From NCBI GenBank assembly GCA_000383715.1, contig KB911873.1:1-64000 (forward strand): DNA of 64,000 nucleotides, read 5' to 3'. Source of the DNA: Verrucomicrobia bacterium SCGC AAA164-E04 (GTDB lineage Bacteria; Verrucomicrobiota; Verrucomicrobiia; Limisphaerales; AAA164-E04). Every line of letters starts with the position of its first letter. The first letter of the stretch is position 1. The translations under genes were made by a program, and so were the position numbers. Shown here piece by piece: positions 7,769 to 17,897 of the stretch. The notes under the pieces are model-generated. The model searched no databases. It saw only the letters and a program-made list of their open reading frames with translations, and had not been told where the DNA came from.

Positions 7769-9240
7769 TATTTGTTTTTCGAACTTTTTTTGGGTTGAGA
7801 TTTCTTTGTTTCACTGGAAGTTCCAGCCTTGTTCTGTGAAAGGCCTCCCAAACACAAGCAGGAGCAGTAGGTTCTACAAAATAAGGTTGTGACGTTCCAA
7901 CAGAGTAAAGCAGCTGCTACGAAAACTAGCAATTCACCGACGGTGCTCATTCGCACAAAAGGAGCAATACCTTCACGGACCACGTCCATGAAAGGGGTTT
8001 CTGGGTCGATTAAACCTTTACCGTGCTTCCATCCCCCAACCAGAAAGGCGATTCCCACCAAACTTGTCCCAATGGCATAAGTCCAGAAAATAGCGGTCCA
8101 TTGCGCCGGTCTCGACCATTCAATTCCGGTAATTTTCGGAAGGAAATAGTGAATACACCCGAGTAATCCCATTCCAACAAACCCATAAAGGTGCAACCAT
8201 TTCAAGCCAGGAAGGAACAAGGTAAACTGAATAACATCTGCAACAGAAGCTCGCGAAGCCCAGGCGGTCAACACGGCGGATAGCAGACCCGCAGCAGCGG
8301 AGAAATAAATGAACTTGTAAGAAAGACCACCTGATTTACCTGAAACACCTCCGATGGTCCGATAGATATTGTAGGCGAGAACCAACCAGGCAAATGCAAC
8401 GAAGACACTGCATACAGCACTGAGCGATCCCACCCAGGATGGAAGTGATTGCCCAGGCAGCAGACCCGTGAATCCACCAAAAAGCATAATGATCCAGAAG
8501 GAAAACAATGAAAGATAACCATTGTGCAAATCGCGCTTGGTTAACTTGGGCAACATATATTGAATGATGGCAATGCCGACGAAACCGAGCACGATGACGT
8601 TCAATCCGGATGCATACCAACCACCAATGATCATTTGAGTCACTCCCCTGACGGGGGACATGACGAGCAAGTAACTGCCAGCAGTCAATATCCATGGAAA
8701 CCAATAAAGGGCGGCAAAAATAAACCACTGGGATGGGTAAAGCTCGCGAACTTGTCGTTTGTGAAAGGTCACCAGCGCGATCCCTCCAATAAGCGTGTAG
8801 GCGGCAAACAGGATAGGCGAAACGAACCCGGGCATTTCCAGATAAGTGTGGCCAGAACCATGCCCTGCCATGATGCCGATGACCCCCAGAAGTACACCAA
8901 TGTTCCAGAGCGCGGATCCAATGAACAGGTAACCAGGTCCAACCAACTTGACTTGCCCCAATCGCATGGTGATCCAGAGCAAGGCGGCGAATGCACCTTG
9001 AAGAGCAAACCCGTAAACGACCGCGTTCAGGGCAGCTGGAATCATGACCCCGTAGGTGACCCATGGGCAGCTTGCCAGAAAACTTGGTGAATGCATCTTG
9101 ATGGATGCAATGAGAGAAAAGATACTTCCTAACAGAAGCCAAGCTACTGCTTTGGATGCAAGGAAGAGTGTTGGAAAACGATAAGATGAATCGATTTCCG
9201 TCCAGTCAGATGGTGATTTAGATGATTGAGTAACGTCCAT
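7768..9240 (-). CDS. CcoN-like heme-copper oxidase subunit I homologue lacking the metal-ligand histidines
   Basis: A 490-residue protein with about 12 membrane helices that aligns by eye with cbb3 subunit I. Shared landmarks are GHTYLEMPGF (residues 130-139), WFIFAALYWFPW, WYAS followed by the YMLPK block at 228-232, FW then LPSW at 248-269, and HYFLPKITG at 364-372. The positions equivalent to the low-spin heme b ligands (A70, W348), the heme b3 ligand (L346) and the CuB ligands (S211, L260, L261) are not His. The only His residues are 50, 127, 131, 160, 239, 350, 364 and 406. An ungapped alignment therefore leaves no heme or copper site. It ends in a Cys-rich and Lys-rich cytoplasmic tail. 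It lies between a small membrane protein and a CcoO-like gene. Confidence 0.85.
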   Translation of the reverse strand: MDVTQSSKSPSDWTEIDSSYRFPTLFLASKAVAWLLLGSIFSLIASIKMHSPSFLASCPWVTYGVMIPAALNAVVYGFALQGAFAALLWITMRLGQVKLVGPGYLFIGSALWNIGVLLGVIGIMAGHGSGHTYLEMPGFVSPILFAAYTLIGGIALVTFHKRQVRELYPSQWFIFAALYWFPWILTAGSYLLVMSPVRGVTQMIIGGWYASGLNVIVLGFVGIAIIQYMLPKLTKRDLHNGYLSLFSFWIIMLFGGFTGLLPGQSLPSWVGSLSAVCSVFVAFAWLVLAYNIYRTIGGVSGKSGGLSYKFIYFSAAAGLLSAVLTAWASRASVADVIQFTLFLPGLKWLHLYGFVGMGLLGCIHYFLPKITGIEWSRPAQWTAIFWTYAIGTSLVGIAFLVGGWKHGKGLIDPETPFMDVVREGIAPFVRMSTVGELLVFVAAALLCWNVTTLFCRTYCSCLCLGGLSQNKAGTSSETKKSQPKKSSKNK

Positions 9241-9288
9241 ACCGTTTACTTGTTCAGCAACGTCATTGATTTAATATTGACCGGCTTA

Positions 9289-9675
9289 TTATTCAAAAGC
9301 ACTGGGTTCTTCGGGTGGCGGTGGTGGGAGCGCAGTTGCCTTTTCCATTCTGGATATCAATTCCAATCTGGCTTTGGCAGGATCTTGCCACTCTTTCACC
9401 GTGAGTTCCATCGCGCGTTTGATGGGCACCCTTACAAATCCTTTTTCCTGATCTTGCCAACCGTATTCATTCAGCAAAGGAGCCACGGCTTCTTTGACAG
9501 TCTGCAAATTTTCTGCACGCTCACTCGCGCGATTAGCAGAGATTGCTCTGGGCTGTGTGTATTCCTTGGTCACCCAAATAAGAAAGGCCATGATGAAAAA
9601 CGTGGCCATGATCGCCACAAAATAAACGAAGGCGAAACCTCGTGTATTCTGTTTATTACTGCTGCTTGTTCTCAT
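9289..9675 (-). CDS. Small single-span membrane protein of the ACIII/oxidase cluster
   Basis: I recognise no named function. The 128-residue product has a short basic N-terminus and one membrane helix (about residues 15-36). A soluble domain follows, with a segment reading EKGFVRVPIKRAMELTVKEW near residues 76-95 and a C-terminal PPPPPEEPS tail. It lies between actF and the CcoN-like gene, with 40 and 48 bp gaps, on the same strand. The placement and single helix suggest a small assembly or accessory subunit of the respiratory complex. Confidence 0.72.
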   Translation of the reverse strand: MRTSSSNKQNTRGFAFVYFVAIMATFFIMAFLIWVTKEYTQPRAISANRASERAENLQTVKEAVAPLLNEYGWQDQEKGFVRVPIKRAMELTVKEWQDPAKARLELISRMEKATALPPPPPEEPSAFE

Positions 9676-9715
9676 TAATCAGGAAATATTGTAGATTTGT
9701 GTCATCCTTTGAAAA

Positions 9716-10963
9716 TCATGCATCCGCAGATTTAGTATTACTTGCCGCCTCGGATTCCAATTCAACATAAACACCCATGGCCTCAGCGATGCGAGGGTCC
9801 TTCTGTGGGAAAGGAGGATGACTGATAAATGATTTCAAAAAGCCTTTGGATAAAATACCGGCCATGAAAACCAAAGCTGCGATACTTTGAATAAATCCAC
9901 TCAGACTGATATTACCACCTTCTGGGTCCAGCACTGGTTTGATGTTGTAAGTCATGTCTGCGTAATGCATCAACCATGCCCAGATGGCAAGCGGCCCCAT
10001 GATGGTCAGAGATTTCTTCACGTCTATGCGAAGCATCGCCAGGAAAGGAACAAAGAAATGTCCAAAAATAATCAGATAACCAAGGCTCTCCCAGATGCCA
10101 TTCTCACGCTTCACATACCAGAAGGTTTCTTCAGGAATAGCTGCATTCCATATCAAGAAATACTGCGAAAAATGGATGTAAGCGTAGAAGACAGTGAATG
10201 CAAAAAACAATGTCCCGGTGTCTTTGTATGTATTGTTGGTAACGACAGGAGCAAGATGCCCCGTGCGCTGCAGGATAGCGGTCAGCACATAAGTCGTAGC
10301 CAGGGTCACCCAGACACTGGCGGCAAAATAATACACGCCATACATGGTTGAAAACCACTGATGCTCCAGCGATTTCATCCAGAAAATAACTCCAAGTGTC
10401 AGTGTGAAGGCAAAAATGATCATCCCTGGTGCAGCTAATTTACGCAGTGCATGAGTGTGCGATGCTGCACCCGTTTCGTCTTGGGCCAGTGAATGCTTGC
10501 GTAGACTGTTGCTCAACCAAGTCCAAATCACAAATAGCAGGATTGAAGTGACCCAGAAGGCGGGCTTGTTGAAGAGTGCCACCTTCACATGCAAGGCATG
10601 ATCAGTATTCGGGTCAATCGACATCCAAGGGTATATTTGTGATGAAAAAATCAGGATGGGTAAAAACAACAAGCCCATTGTGGGTGCAAGACATGCAATA
10701 TGTTCAAGAAACCTGCGAACAGGCACCAACCAGTAGGCATCAAATAAATGGTGCAAAAGAACCAAAAATAAAGAGCCGAGCGTCAAGCTCAAAAAGAACA
10801 TGAAACCGGTCAGATAACTGTAGTAAAACTGATCTCGCCAACCAGGAAACAATAAACCGATCAGCAATAATATACCACCACCCAGGATGAGTTGGTTCGG
10901 AAGCTTGGCCCACTTGGCCAAATCCAGCTTGGGTTCAGATGCGTTGGATGTTTCAGAACTCAT
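9716..10963 (-). CDS. actF: Alternative complex III subunit ActF (quinol:cytochrome c oxidoreductase membrane subunit)
   Basis: ActF is one of the two NrfD-like membrane subunits of ACIII, an energy-conserving quinol oxidase unrelated to bc1. The 415 residues show about ten hydrophobic helices, including the segment with EHIACLAPTMGLLFLP near residue 90 and WLMHYADMTYNIKP near residue 340. The product is highly hydrophobic with no heme motif, as expected. It follows actE by 6 bp. Identification rests on membrane topology, motif content and its place at the end of an actABCDE set. Confidence 0.9.
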   Translation of the reverse strand: MSSETSNASEPKLDLAKWAKLPNQLILGGGILLLIGLLFPGWRDQFYYSYLTGFMFFLSLTLGSLFLVLLHHLFDAYWLVPVRRFLEHIACLAPTMGLLFLPILIFSSQIYPWMSIDPNTDHALHVKVALFNKPAFWVTSILLFVIWTWLSNSLRKHSLAQDETGAASHTHALRKLAAPGMIIFAFTLTLGVIFWMKSLEHQWFSTMYGVYYFAASVWVTLATTYVLTAILQRTGHLAPVVTNNTYKDTGTLFFAFTVFYAYIHFSQYFLIWNAAIPEETFWYVKRENGIWESLGYLIIFGHFFVPFLAMLRIDVKKSLTIMGPLAIWAWLMHYADMTYNIKPVLDPEGGNISLSGFIQSIAALVFMAGILSKGFLKSFISHPPFPQKDPRIAEAMGVYVELESEAASNTKSADA

Positions 10964-10969
10964 AGGTCA

Positions 10970-11584
10970 TTAATTTTGAAAAGCTGCTTTTTGTGGTTCG
11001 GGCACATCGTCCATAGTGGACAACCGACTACGCTGGAGCGCACGAAGATAAGCGATGATCGCCCAACGATCTTCGATTTTGATGTTGGCACCATACGGGC
11101 CCATCAAATTCTTACCGTGGGTGATGGTATTGAATATTTCCCCATCGGTCATGGATACCAGACGGGCATCGTGAAAATTGGCCACGGCTACCATCCCATA
11201 TTTGCTAGTGATGCCTTTACCATCACCACCAGCACCATGACAGGGTGTGCAATAGATATCGTAGCGCTGGTGGCCACGCTCCATGACTGCTTCAGTGATT
11301 TCAACCGGACTGATTTCAACCCAGTTGGTTGAACCTGTTGTTCGACCAGTGTTTAGAGGGATATCCCTGTAGGGCATTCCACGAGCAATCGTGCCTGGAA
11401 CGAATGGTTGAGAGCTTCTTCGGTTCCCAAAGAAACGATTTGGCTCCTGTGGACGCAACTTCATTTGCCGATCCATATCCGGGAATACCTCGATGGGAGG
11501 TTTACGAGAAATGGTGCCACGAAATCCGGCCACTCCTACGACGGCCACGATTAATAATATGTAAAGGGTTAAAAAATATCGCAT
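10970..11584 (-). CDS. actE: ACIII monoheme cytochrome c subunit ActE
   Basis: ActE is the periplasmic monoheme cytochrome of ACIII that passes electrons toward the terminal oxidase. A single N-terminal helix (residues 3-20) precedes a cytochrome c domain with CTPCH at residues 112-116 and a Met-containing segment (MVAVANFHD) as candidate sixth ligand region. Residues 60-100 hold the ARGMPYRDIP stretch commonly seen in this subunit. The start codon follows the actD stop by 1 bp, so translation is coupled. Length 204 fits the family. Confidence 0.9.
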   Translation of the reverse strand: MRYFLTLYILLIVAVVGVAGFRGTISRKPPIEVFPDMDRQMKLRPQEPNRFFGNRRSSQPFVPGTIARGMPYRDIPLNTGRTTGSTNWVEISPVEITEAVMERGHQRYDIYCTPCHGAGGDGKGITSKYGMVAVANFHDARLVSMTDGEIFNTITHGKNLMGPYGANIKIEDRWAIIAYLRALQRSRLSTMDDVPEPQKAAFQN

Positions 11585-11585
11585 C

Positions 11586-12125
11586 TCAGTCCTCCACCAT
11601 TTCCATATGTTTACAGCCAGTCGATTCTAGCAGCTCGCGTGTCTCCGATTCGATGTAACGGGGATCCGACGTTTCGATAATCACGTAAAATTTGTCATGG
11701 GTCGCCCCCTTGAAACGACGATTCTTTAACAAAGGATGATGCAGTTTAGGCAACCGATTCAAAAGTAACATTCCAATCAACGCTCCAAAAGCAGAGAGTA
11801 GAATGGTCATTTCATAGACAACTGGAAAGGGAAACATTGGACTAAACAATGGCTTGCCTCCCACAACGATTGGATAATTGACGCTATTCATGAACCAAAC
11901 CATCAAGTAACCCGCGGTAAAACCTGTCGCTCCGCCACAGAAAGAAAACCAGCCTACTTTAGAGTCTTTGAGCCCCATGGCATCATCCATGCCATGGATG
12001 GGGAATGGAGTGTGAACATCCCATCGAGAGTATCCAGCATCCCTGATTTTCTCCGCGGCATGCATGGCATCCGCAGGCGTCGTAAATTCAGCCAAAAGGC
12101 CGTATGTTTGAGAATTATCACTCAT
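11586..12125 (-). CDS. actD: ACIII subunit ActD (DUF3341)
   Basis: ActD is a small membrane subunit of ACIII with two helices and no cofactor. The N-terminal soluble part (YGLLAEFTTPADAMHAAEKIRDAG) is the DUF3341 signature. Two hydrophobic helices follow at about residues 55-78 and 97-120. The C-terminal part is a ferredoxin-like fold with TSDPRYIESETRELLESTG. The 179-residue length matches the family. It shares its first base with the end of actC and precedes actE by 1 bp. Confidence 0.92.
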   Translation of the reverse strand: MSDNSQTYGLLAEFTTPADAMHAAEKIRDAGYSRWDVHTPFPIHGMDDAMGLKDSKVGWFSFCGGATGFTAGYLMVWFMNSVNYPIVVGGKPLFSPMFPFPVVYEMTILLSAFGALIGMLLLNRLPKLHHPLLKNRRFKGATHDKFYVIIETSDPRYIESETRELLESTGCKHMEMVED

Positions 12126-13552
12126 TAGTGGTGACCTCCTTTCGCACCACCCAGCGGATGATGTGGATCTGCCTGATTGGTGACCCCTTTCACTTCTGAA
12201 ATGGCGATCAATGGCAGGAATCTGATGAACAAGAGAAACAGAACCATGAACAATCCAAAAGTACCGATGAAGGTCAACACATCTACTTTGGTTGGAGAAT
12301 AATATCCCCAGTTAGCCGGCAGGTAGTCTCGATGCAGCGAAGTGACAACAATCACAAACCGCTCAAACCACATGCCAATATTCACAAAAATGGATAACAC
12401 CCAAACGACCACAACGTTCGTTCGTAGTTTCTTGAACCAGAAAAACTGCGGGGTAATCACATTGCACGAAATCATGATCCAATAAGCCCACCAGTAAGGG
12501 CCAAAGGCACGATTCTGGAAAGCATAGGCTTCGTAAGGATTACCGCCATACCAGGCAATGAAAAATTCCATACCATAGGCGTATCCTACTATGGTGCCGG
12601 TGGCTAAGGTCACCTTACACATCAATTCGATATGTCGGATCGTCAGCAAATCTTCTAGCTTAAAAATCGAACGCAAGGGAATCATTAAAGTCAGCACCAT
12701 ACCAAAACCCGAGAAGATGGCTCCCGCCACAAAGTAAGGAGGGAAGATGGTAGTGTGCCAACCCGGCAACTGCGATACCGCAAAATCAAATGAAACGATA
12801 CTGTGCACCGACAAAACAAGTGGTGTGGATAGGCCAGCCAAAAGGAGATAAGCCTTTTCGTAATTGCTCCAATGACGGTTCGATCCTGTCCATCCCAATG
12901 AGAACAAACCGTAGGCGAATTTCCGAATGAACCCTTTGCAACGATCTCGTATGGTTGCTAGATCAGGGATCAAACCCATATACCAGAAGAGAAATGAGAC
13001 CGTGAAATAAGTGGATACCGCGAATACATCCCACAAGAGAGGGGATCTAAACTGCGGCCATATGGGCCCATTAGCGTTTGGCAAAGGAAACAACCACCAT
13101 GCAAACCAGATACGTCCCACGTGGATGCCAGGGAAAATCCCCGCACACATCACTGCAAAAATTGTCATCGCCTCTGCTGCCCTGTTGATCGATGTCCTCC
13201 ATTTCTGCCTCAATAGGAACAGCACCGCTGAAATCAAAGTTCCAGCATGACCAATACCAATCCAGAACACAAAATTCACAATAGCCCAGCCCCATGCGAT
13301 CGGATGGTTCAAACCCCATACTCCGACACCAGTGGAGATCAAATACCCGATCATGGCAAAGCACATGAGCATCAATGGAAGGCTGCAGGCCATCATCACC
13401 CACCACCACCTTGGTGTTTTACCTTCAATGATACCGGCGATTTGGTCGGAGATCCAAGCGAGGGACCGATTGTTCAGGACCAATGGTTCGCGCTCGATTT
13501 CTCGAGGCGGAGGTGCAATTTCAACTGAAGGATGTGTGCCAGGTGATGACAT
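12125..13552 (-). CDS. actC: ACIII membrane subunit ActC (NrfD/PsrC family)
   Basis: ActC is the quinol-binding NrfD-like membrane subunit that contacts the iron-sulfur domain of ActB. The 475 residues have about ten helices. Recognisable blocks include [21 protein letters not shown] near residues 96-116, followed by [18 protein letters not shown], and [20 protein letters not shown] near 245-265, all strongly conserved in ActC. The C-terminal [12 protein letters not shown] is His-rich. It shares one base with actB upstream and with actD downstream, so the three are tightly coupled. Confidence 0.94.
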   Translation of the reverse strand: MSSPGTHPSVEIAPPPREIEREPLVLNNRSLAWISDQIAGIIEGKTPRWWWVMMACSLPLMLMCFAMIGYLISTGVGVWGLNHPIAWGWAIVNFVFWIGIGHAGTLISAVLFLLRQKWRTSINRAAEAMTIFAVMCAGIFPGIHVGRIWFAWWLFPLPNANGPIWPQFRSPLLWDVFAVSTYFTVSFLFWYMGLIPDLATIRDRCKGFIRKFAYGLFSLGWTGSNRHWSNYEKAYLLLAGLSTPLVLSVHSIVSFDFAVSQLPGWHTTIFPPYFVAGAIFSGFGMVLTLMIPLRSIFKLEDLLTIRHIELMCKVTLATGTIVGYAYGMEFFIAWYGGNPYEAYAFQNRAFGPYWWAYWIMISCNVITPQFFWFKKLRTNVVVVWVLSIFVNIGMWFERFVIVVTSLHRDYLPANWGYYSPTKVDVLTFIGTFGLFMVLFLLFIRFLPLIAISEVKGVTNQADPHHPLGGAKGGHH

Positions 13553-16500
13553 CAGTGTTGCCCTCCTTCTGAGTGAGTTTCAACCGCATGTCCACTCTCG
13601 TGGGCTTCCCCTCCGTGGGCTGAGCCATGTTCCTCAAACGGACTTCCCATGTTCTCTGTATACTCCAAGGTGCTCAATGGCATGGTATGATAGTCGGGCA
13701 TGTTTTTGTTCGGATTACGAATCTTTGCCAGATAAGTCGTGCGTGGCCTGGTATCCAGGAATCCAAGTACGGCGTAGTTACGAGGGCTCTTCTTGAGTTT
13801 GGACACCTTGCTTTCAGGGTCTAGTAAATTACCGAATGCAATCGCATCTGCTGGACAAGCCTGTTGGCAGGCTGTTTTGATGGTCCCGTCAGCCACTTCA
13901 ATGTCTCCAGAATCTCTGGCAGCAACCTTTTTGGCAATTTTAGCTTGCTCAATACGCTGAGTGCAAAAGGTGCATTTTTCCATGACACCACGCATACGAA
14001 CAGTGACATCAGGGTTTTTGGCCATTTCTATCAGATCGATGTCCTCCTCAGGCCGAGAGGCAAGCGGTCCTTCATAAAGCTGGTCGATAGGACGCTTGTT
14101 GTAGTCAAAATAGTTAAACCGACGCACTTTCCATGCACAGTTATTGGAGCAATAACGGGTTCCGACACAACGGTTGTACGCCATGACATTGAGTCCCTCG
14201 TGATCATGAACCGTTGCATTGACTGGGCAAACACTTTCGCATGGAGCACTTTCACAGTGCTGACAAATCATCGGTTGATTGACGACTTGAGGATCATCAA
14301 TCCATTCCTGATAAGGCTGCTGATCATCCATGATCAGATTGCTTGCCTTACCGCGTGTTTCAGGATTACCACTGTAATACCTGTCAATACGCATCCAATG
14401 CATTTCACGACTGTTAGCTACTTGCTCCTTACCAACAATTGGAATGTTGTTTTCGCTCTGGCAAGCAACCACACAGGAAGAACAACCCACGCAGGTCTGC
14501 AGATCGATAGCCATTCCCCACTGATGAATGTCGCTGCTCGTGGATGGGCGGGCTTTGTATGGATGTTCGTAGATTTCTGCTGGATTCCCTTCATCATCGT
14601 GAGGGATGTGACTTGTATGCGCCTCCAGATCCATGTTCTGGGCAAAATCATGCTTTTCTTCGAATTGCTCGAGGTTTGCCTCGCGAACAATCGCACGCCC
14701 TTCCATCGACCAGTGGTCCTGAGTGCATGAAATATCGAAAATGCGGTTCAAGCGGTTAAGCTTGGCTCCAGTTCCAAAGTTGCTGTTTTTGGAGGCACGA
14801 ATAGCATACGCGTTGAAGCCAACCGACTCAGAGTCGATCCCACCAACACGGCCACTATGGGTACGCCCATAACCGAGGGCAAGCCCAAGAGAAAAATCTG
14901 CAAAACCTGGCTGGATCCAGACAGGACCTTGAACCTTGCGACCGTCAAGGACAATCTCTACCATCTCCTTGTTCTTGATTCCGCCCAGCTCTGCCGCAGT
15001 ACGGCGACTCATCAACACCACATTATCCCAAGTAATCTTGGTCATTGGATCGGGCATCTCCTGCATCCAACCGTTGTTATTGAAACGGCCGTCATCCATG
15101 CTGGAATCACGATGAAAAACAACTTCGAGAGAATCTTTGGATGCCGATGAGGATTGATCTGCTTCGGTGATCGCCTGACTCACTTCACGAGTCACTGCTG
15201 ACCAATCGAAAGCATCCGCTTTCATGTCTACCTTTTCGGGCTTGAGAGATTCCAGATAACCATCATGCAGAAACTGTTTCCATTGACCTTCAAAACCAGC
15301 TTCCCCAACAACTCCTTTAAGTGTTGTTCTAACGATATCGTAAGGCTTAATTTCATCATTGCCAGCGATGCGAGCAATTACCTCAAGCTCAGTCAGACCA
15401 TCGAAAAGAGGCGCCATTAAAGGCTGGACGGGGAGGTAGCTTCCATCACCTGACCGCGCATCACCCCAGGACTCGAGGTAATGGGCCATTGGCAGGTGCC
15501 AGTCACAACCGTCAGAAGTTTCATCGTCGTAATAACCCAGACGCACCACAGTTTTAGCCTTGCGCTGAGTGATTTTCCAATCGAAGTCAGCAGGGGCGTC
15601 ATAAACTGGATTTCCCCCCAAGACAACGAGTGTGTCCACACTACCCGCATCACATTCCCCCTTTAACGCCTCAAAAGAGTCGTAGGAGATAGAGTTATCC
15701 GAAACATAGGACACTGTTTCCCCGAGGTTACCGAGCAGAACATTGAGTGCAGTGGCTAGTTGGTGAACAGATTCAGGCTGGCGGTATCCAGCAACTACGA
15801 GACATTCGCCTTGGTGAGCAACCAGATCTTTCACTGATTCCGTGATCCATTTGGGATCGACAGCAACTGCTTTGGCTTTTTCACGAAGTGAACTTCGCAA
15901 GGCGGTGATGGGACTGCCTGCATCGTCATCACTGTTTCCGATCTGATTGAAAATTTCTTCAACCATTGCAGCTGCAACGCTGAAAACCTGACCGGAGGTA
16001 ACTCGCAGACGATGATCAGCATTTGAGCCAGTCAGTGTCATGAGGCTTTCGACTGCGTAAAGTCGATTCATCGTTGAGTGATGATCCTCTGTTTCTTTCA
16101 ATCGACGACCATCAGCATAACCACGTATGTGGGAATAGGATTCCTGCTCAGCTCCAAGGAAGTCATTGTCCAGGGAGAAGATCACCTTGGCTTTGTCGAA
16201 ATGAGGCATTGGGCGCAATGCCTTACCGAAGGACTTCACGGAAGCTTTTGAAGCATTTCTGAAATCAACCGGCTCATGTCCGTGCCATTTAGCTTCAGGG
16301 AGCTGTTCGCGAATCATCGTTTCAAGACGATTGCGCGAAGGCGAACTTGTTGGCTGGACAAGGAAATGAAGTCCTTTTCCCTTGTTTCCTTGAAACTTGC
16401 TACTAATGGCTTTCAACCCACCGAGGGCAGCTGAACGGGTCGAGGCATTCCCGACCTTGAGAAATTTTTTGGAGCGATCCGGATCGTAAAGATTCAGTAA

Positions 16501-16920
16501 TGAAGCTTGCGCGAAAGCATCTGTGCCTCCCTTTCCAAATGACAAATCGGGATTGCCTTCAACTTTGGTAGGCCTACCATCGTTGGACTTGGCCAGTAAC
16601 GGCACGGCGGAATCACGCGTGGGCATGGAAGTTGCAAAATATTGCGGCACACCGTGCACGTAATTTTGAGGCATCTTGGAAAACGGCACAATCGTTTCCT
16701 CCGGACGCCTGCAACCGGTCAGCCCCACTCCCCCCAGAAGAAAGGAGGCTCCCATGATTTTGACGAAATCGCGACGAGACTGACCACTGGGGGCTTCCAA
16801 AGTGCTTTCGGGGAATTCTTTTTCCACCCATTGACGAAACTCAGGAGTCTCCGTCAGCTCGTCCAGACTGCGCCAGTAAGCAGGTCCAGATGTTTTTGGG
16901 GAATACGTTAGGTCTTTCAT
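13552..16920 (-). CDS. actB: ACIII iron-sulfur subunit ActB (molybdopterin-like domain fused to 4Fe-4S ferredoxin domain)
   Basis: ActB is the large periplasmic subunit of ACIII. Residues 48-52 read SRRDF, a twin-arginine export motif, followed by a lipobox LTGC at 67-70, which suggests a lipoprotein exported folded. The first two thirds resemble molybdopterin oxidoreductases, but in this family that domain lacks a cofactor. The C-terminal third carries ferredoxin-type cysteine clusters: [35 protein letters not shown] and CTFC with ACQQACP. These would hold one 3Fe-4S and three 4Fe-4S clusters in homologues. The 1122-residue length is that of the fused B1-B2 form. It overlaps actA by 4 bp. 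Confidence 0.95.
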   Translation of the reverse strand: MKDLTYSPKTSGPAYWRSLDELTETPEFRQWVEKEFPESTLEAPSGQSRRDFVKIMGASFLLGGVGLTGCRRPEETIVPFSKMPQNYVHGVPQYFATSMPTRDSAVPLLAKSNDGRPTKVEGNPDLSFGKGGTDAFAQASLLNLYDPDRSKKFLKVGNASTRSAALGGLKAISSKFQGNKGKGLHFLVQPTSSPSRNRLETMIREQLPEAKWHGHEPVDFRNASKASVKSFGKALRPMPHFDKAKVIFSLDNDFLGAEQESYSHIRGYADGRRLKETEDHHSTMNRLYAVESLMTLTGSNADHRLRVTSGQVFSVAAAMVEEIFNQIGNSDDDAGSPITALRSSLREKAKAVAVDPKWITESVKDLVAHQGECLVVAGYRQPESVHQLATALNVLLGNLGETVSYVSDNSISYDSFEALKGECDAGSVDTLVVLGGNPVYDAPADFDWKITQRKAKTVVRLGYYDDETSDGCDWHLPMAHYLESWGDARSGDGSYLPVQPLMAPLFDGLTELEVIARIAGNDEIKPYDIVRTTLKGVVGEAGFEGQWKQFLHDGYLESLKPEKVDMKADAFDWSAVTREVSQAITEADQSSSASKDSLEVVFHRDSSMDDGRFNNNGWMQEMPDPMTKITWDNVVLMSRRTAAELGGIKNKEMVEIVLDGRKVQGPVWIQPGFADFSLGLALGYGRTHSGRVGGIDSESVGFNAYAIRASKNSNFGTGAKLNRLNRIFDISCTQDHWSMEGRAIVREANLEQFEEKHDFAQNMDLEAHTSHIPHDDEGNPAEIYEHPYKARPSTSSDIHQWGMAIDLQTCVGCSSCVVACQSENNIPIVGKEQVANSREMHWMRIDRYYSGNPETRGKASNLIMDDQQPYQEWIDDPQVVNQPMICQHCESAPCESVCPVNATVHDHEGLNVMAYNRCVGTRYCSNNCAWKVRRFNYFDYNKRPIDQLYEGPLASRPEEDIDLIEMAKNPDVTVRMRGVMEKCTFCTQRIEQAKIAKKVAARDSGDIEVADGTIKTACQQACPADAIAFGNLLDPESKVSKLKKSPRNYAVLGFLDTRPRTTYLAKIRNPNKNMPDYHTMPLSTLEYTENMGSPFEEHGSAHGGEAHESGHAVETHSEGGQH

Positions 16921-17585
16921 CGATGACAGGCAGAACAGTTTACAAGGGATTCAACTCTCCAATCATGAACCATTTGGTCTCCATGGGTTTGTTGTAATTC
17001 GGAAGCCTTCTGGGGATCCTCATCCCATTTCCAATCCAAGTCGGTAATCTTGTCCAAAGGCCGGATTTTGGCAGCAGGATTACGGTGGCATTCGAGACAA
17101 AAACTCATACCAAAAGGTTTCGCGTGGTATACTTCGTCCATTTTATTGACCGGACCGTGACATTCAACACAGGAAAATCCGCGATTCACATGTACCGAAT
17201 GGTTGAAATAGACATAGTCTGGAACTTTATGTATCTGCACCCAAGGGATGGGCTCACCCGAGTCGTAGCTCTCTCTAACCATAGCCAGTTTAGGATCATC
17301 TTTTTTGACCTGATTGTGACAATTCATACAAACCGAAGCTGCAGGAACATTGCTGTACCAGGACGATTCCACTGCGTTATGACAATAACGGCAGTCGAGG
17401 CCAAGCTGGTCTGCATGGATGGCATGCGAAAAAGCCACGGGTTGAACGGGTTGATAACCCACTCGCGTGTATTTCGGCGTCGCGTAATAGGTCAAGCCGA
17501 CCACCGTTGCTCCCCCCAGAAGGATGAGCCCGACGATAACGCGGATGGGCAATTTATTCGTCCATTTTGGAAAAACGTCCGACAT
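16917..17585 (-). CDS. actA: ACIII pentaheme cytochrome c subunit ActA
   Basis: ActA is the multiheme cytochrome of ACIII. After one N-terminal membrane helix (residues 13-33) there are five heme motifs: CRYCH (65-69), CMNCH (86-90), CVECH (139-143), CLECH (163-167) and CSACH near the C-terminus, five residues before the end. The 222-residue length is typical. It is the first gene of a minus-strand operon that runs through actBCDEF into the CcoN-like cluster. The ATG at 17585 lies just after an AT-rich stretch with no clear Shine-Dalgarno. Confidence 0.95.
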   Translation of the reverse strand: MSDVFPKWTNKLPIRVIVGLILLGGATVVGLTYYATPKYTRVGYQPVQPVAFSHAIHADQLGLDCRYCHNAVESSWYSNVPAASVCMNCHNQVKKDDPKLAMVRESYDSGEPIPWVQIHKVPDYVYFNHSVHVNRGFSCVECHGPVNKMDEVYHAKPFGMSFCLECHRNPAAKIRPLDKITDLDWKWDEDPQKASELQQTHGDQMVHDWRVESLVNCSACHR

Positions 17586-17674
17586 TCAGATATCTATAGT
17601 TAATATTAAGTTAATAAAAGCGGAACAAAACTGTTGTTCACCAATGCTTTATGTTTCATTGAAACGAGCGACCC

Positions 17675-17719
17675 AAAAAAGAAACACCACTTTCTTCGCA
17701 AAAAAAGAGGCACCACTTT
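17675..17719. repeat. Direct repeat upstream of actA
   Basis: Two 19-bp copies, 17675-17693 (AAAAAAGAAACACCACTTT) and 17701-17719, differ at two positions and start 26 bp apart. They lie 90-135 bp upstream of the actA start codon in a 237-bp non-coding stretch that also must hold the act operon promoter. They could be binding sites for a regulator; no -10/-35 pair was convincing. Confidence 0.5.
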
Positions 17720-17822
17720 AGAATTAGCCACAAGCAAGGCAAGAAAAGAAAAAAAAACTCTTTTCAAAACCAAATCCTGCAAGCATTGCCCCAGGAAAAA
17801 CCACTCGATGAGCGTTAAGGGA

Positions 17823-17897
17823 TGGAGGCGGAGGTCGGAATCGAACCGACGCATAGAGCTTTTGCAGAGCCCTGCCTTACCACTTGGCTACTCCGCC
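17823..17897 (-). tRNA. tRNA-Cys (GCA)
   Basis: On the minus strand the sequence folds as a full cloverleaf. The acceptor stem pairs GGCGGAG with CTCCGCC, followed by discriminator U and an encoded CCA. The anticodon loop reads CUGCAAA, giving anticodon GCA, and the T-loop is GGTTCGAATCC. The discriminator U73 is the known identity base for tRNA-Cys. It sits between the divergent act and nuo operons. Confidence 0.96.
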
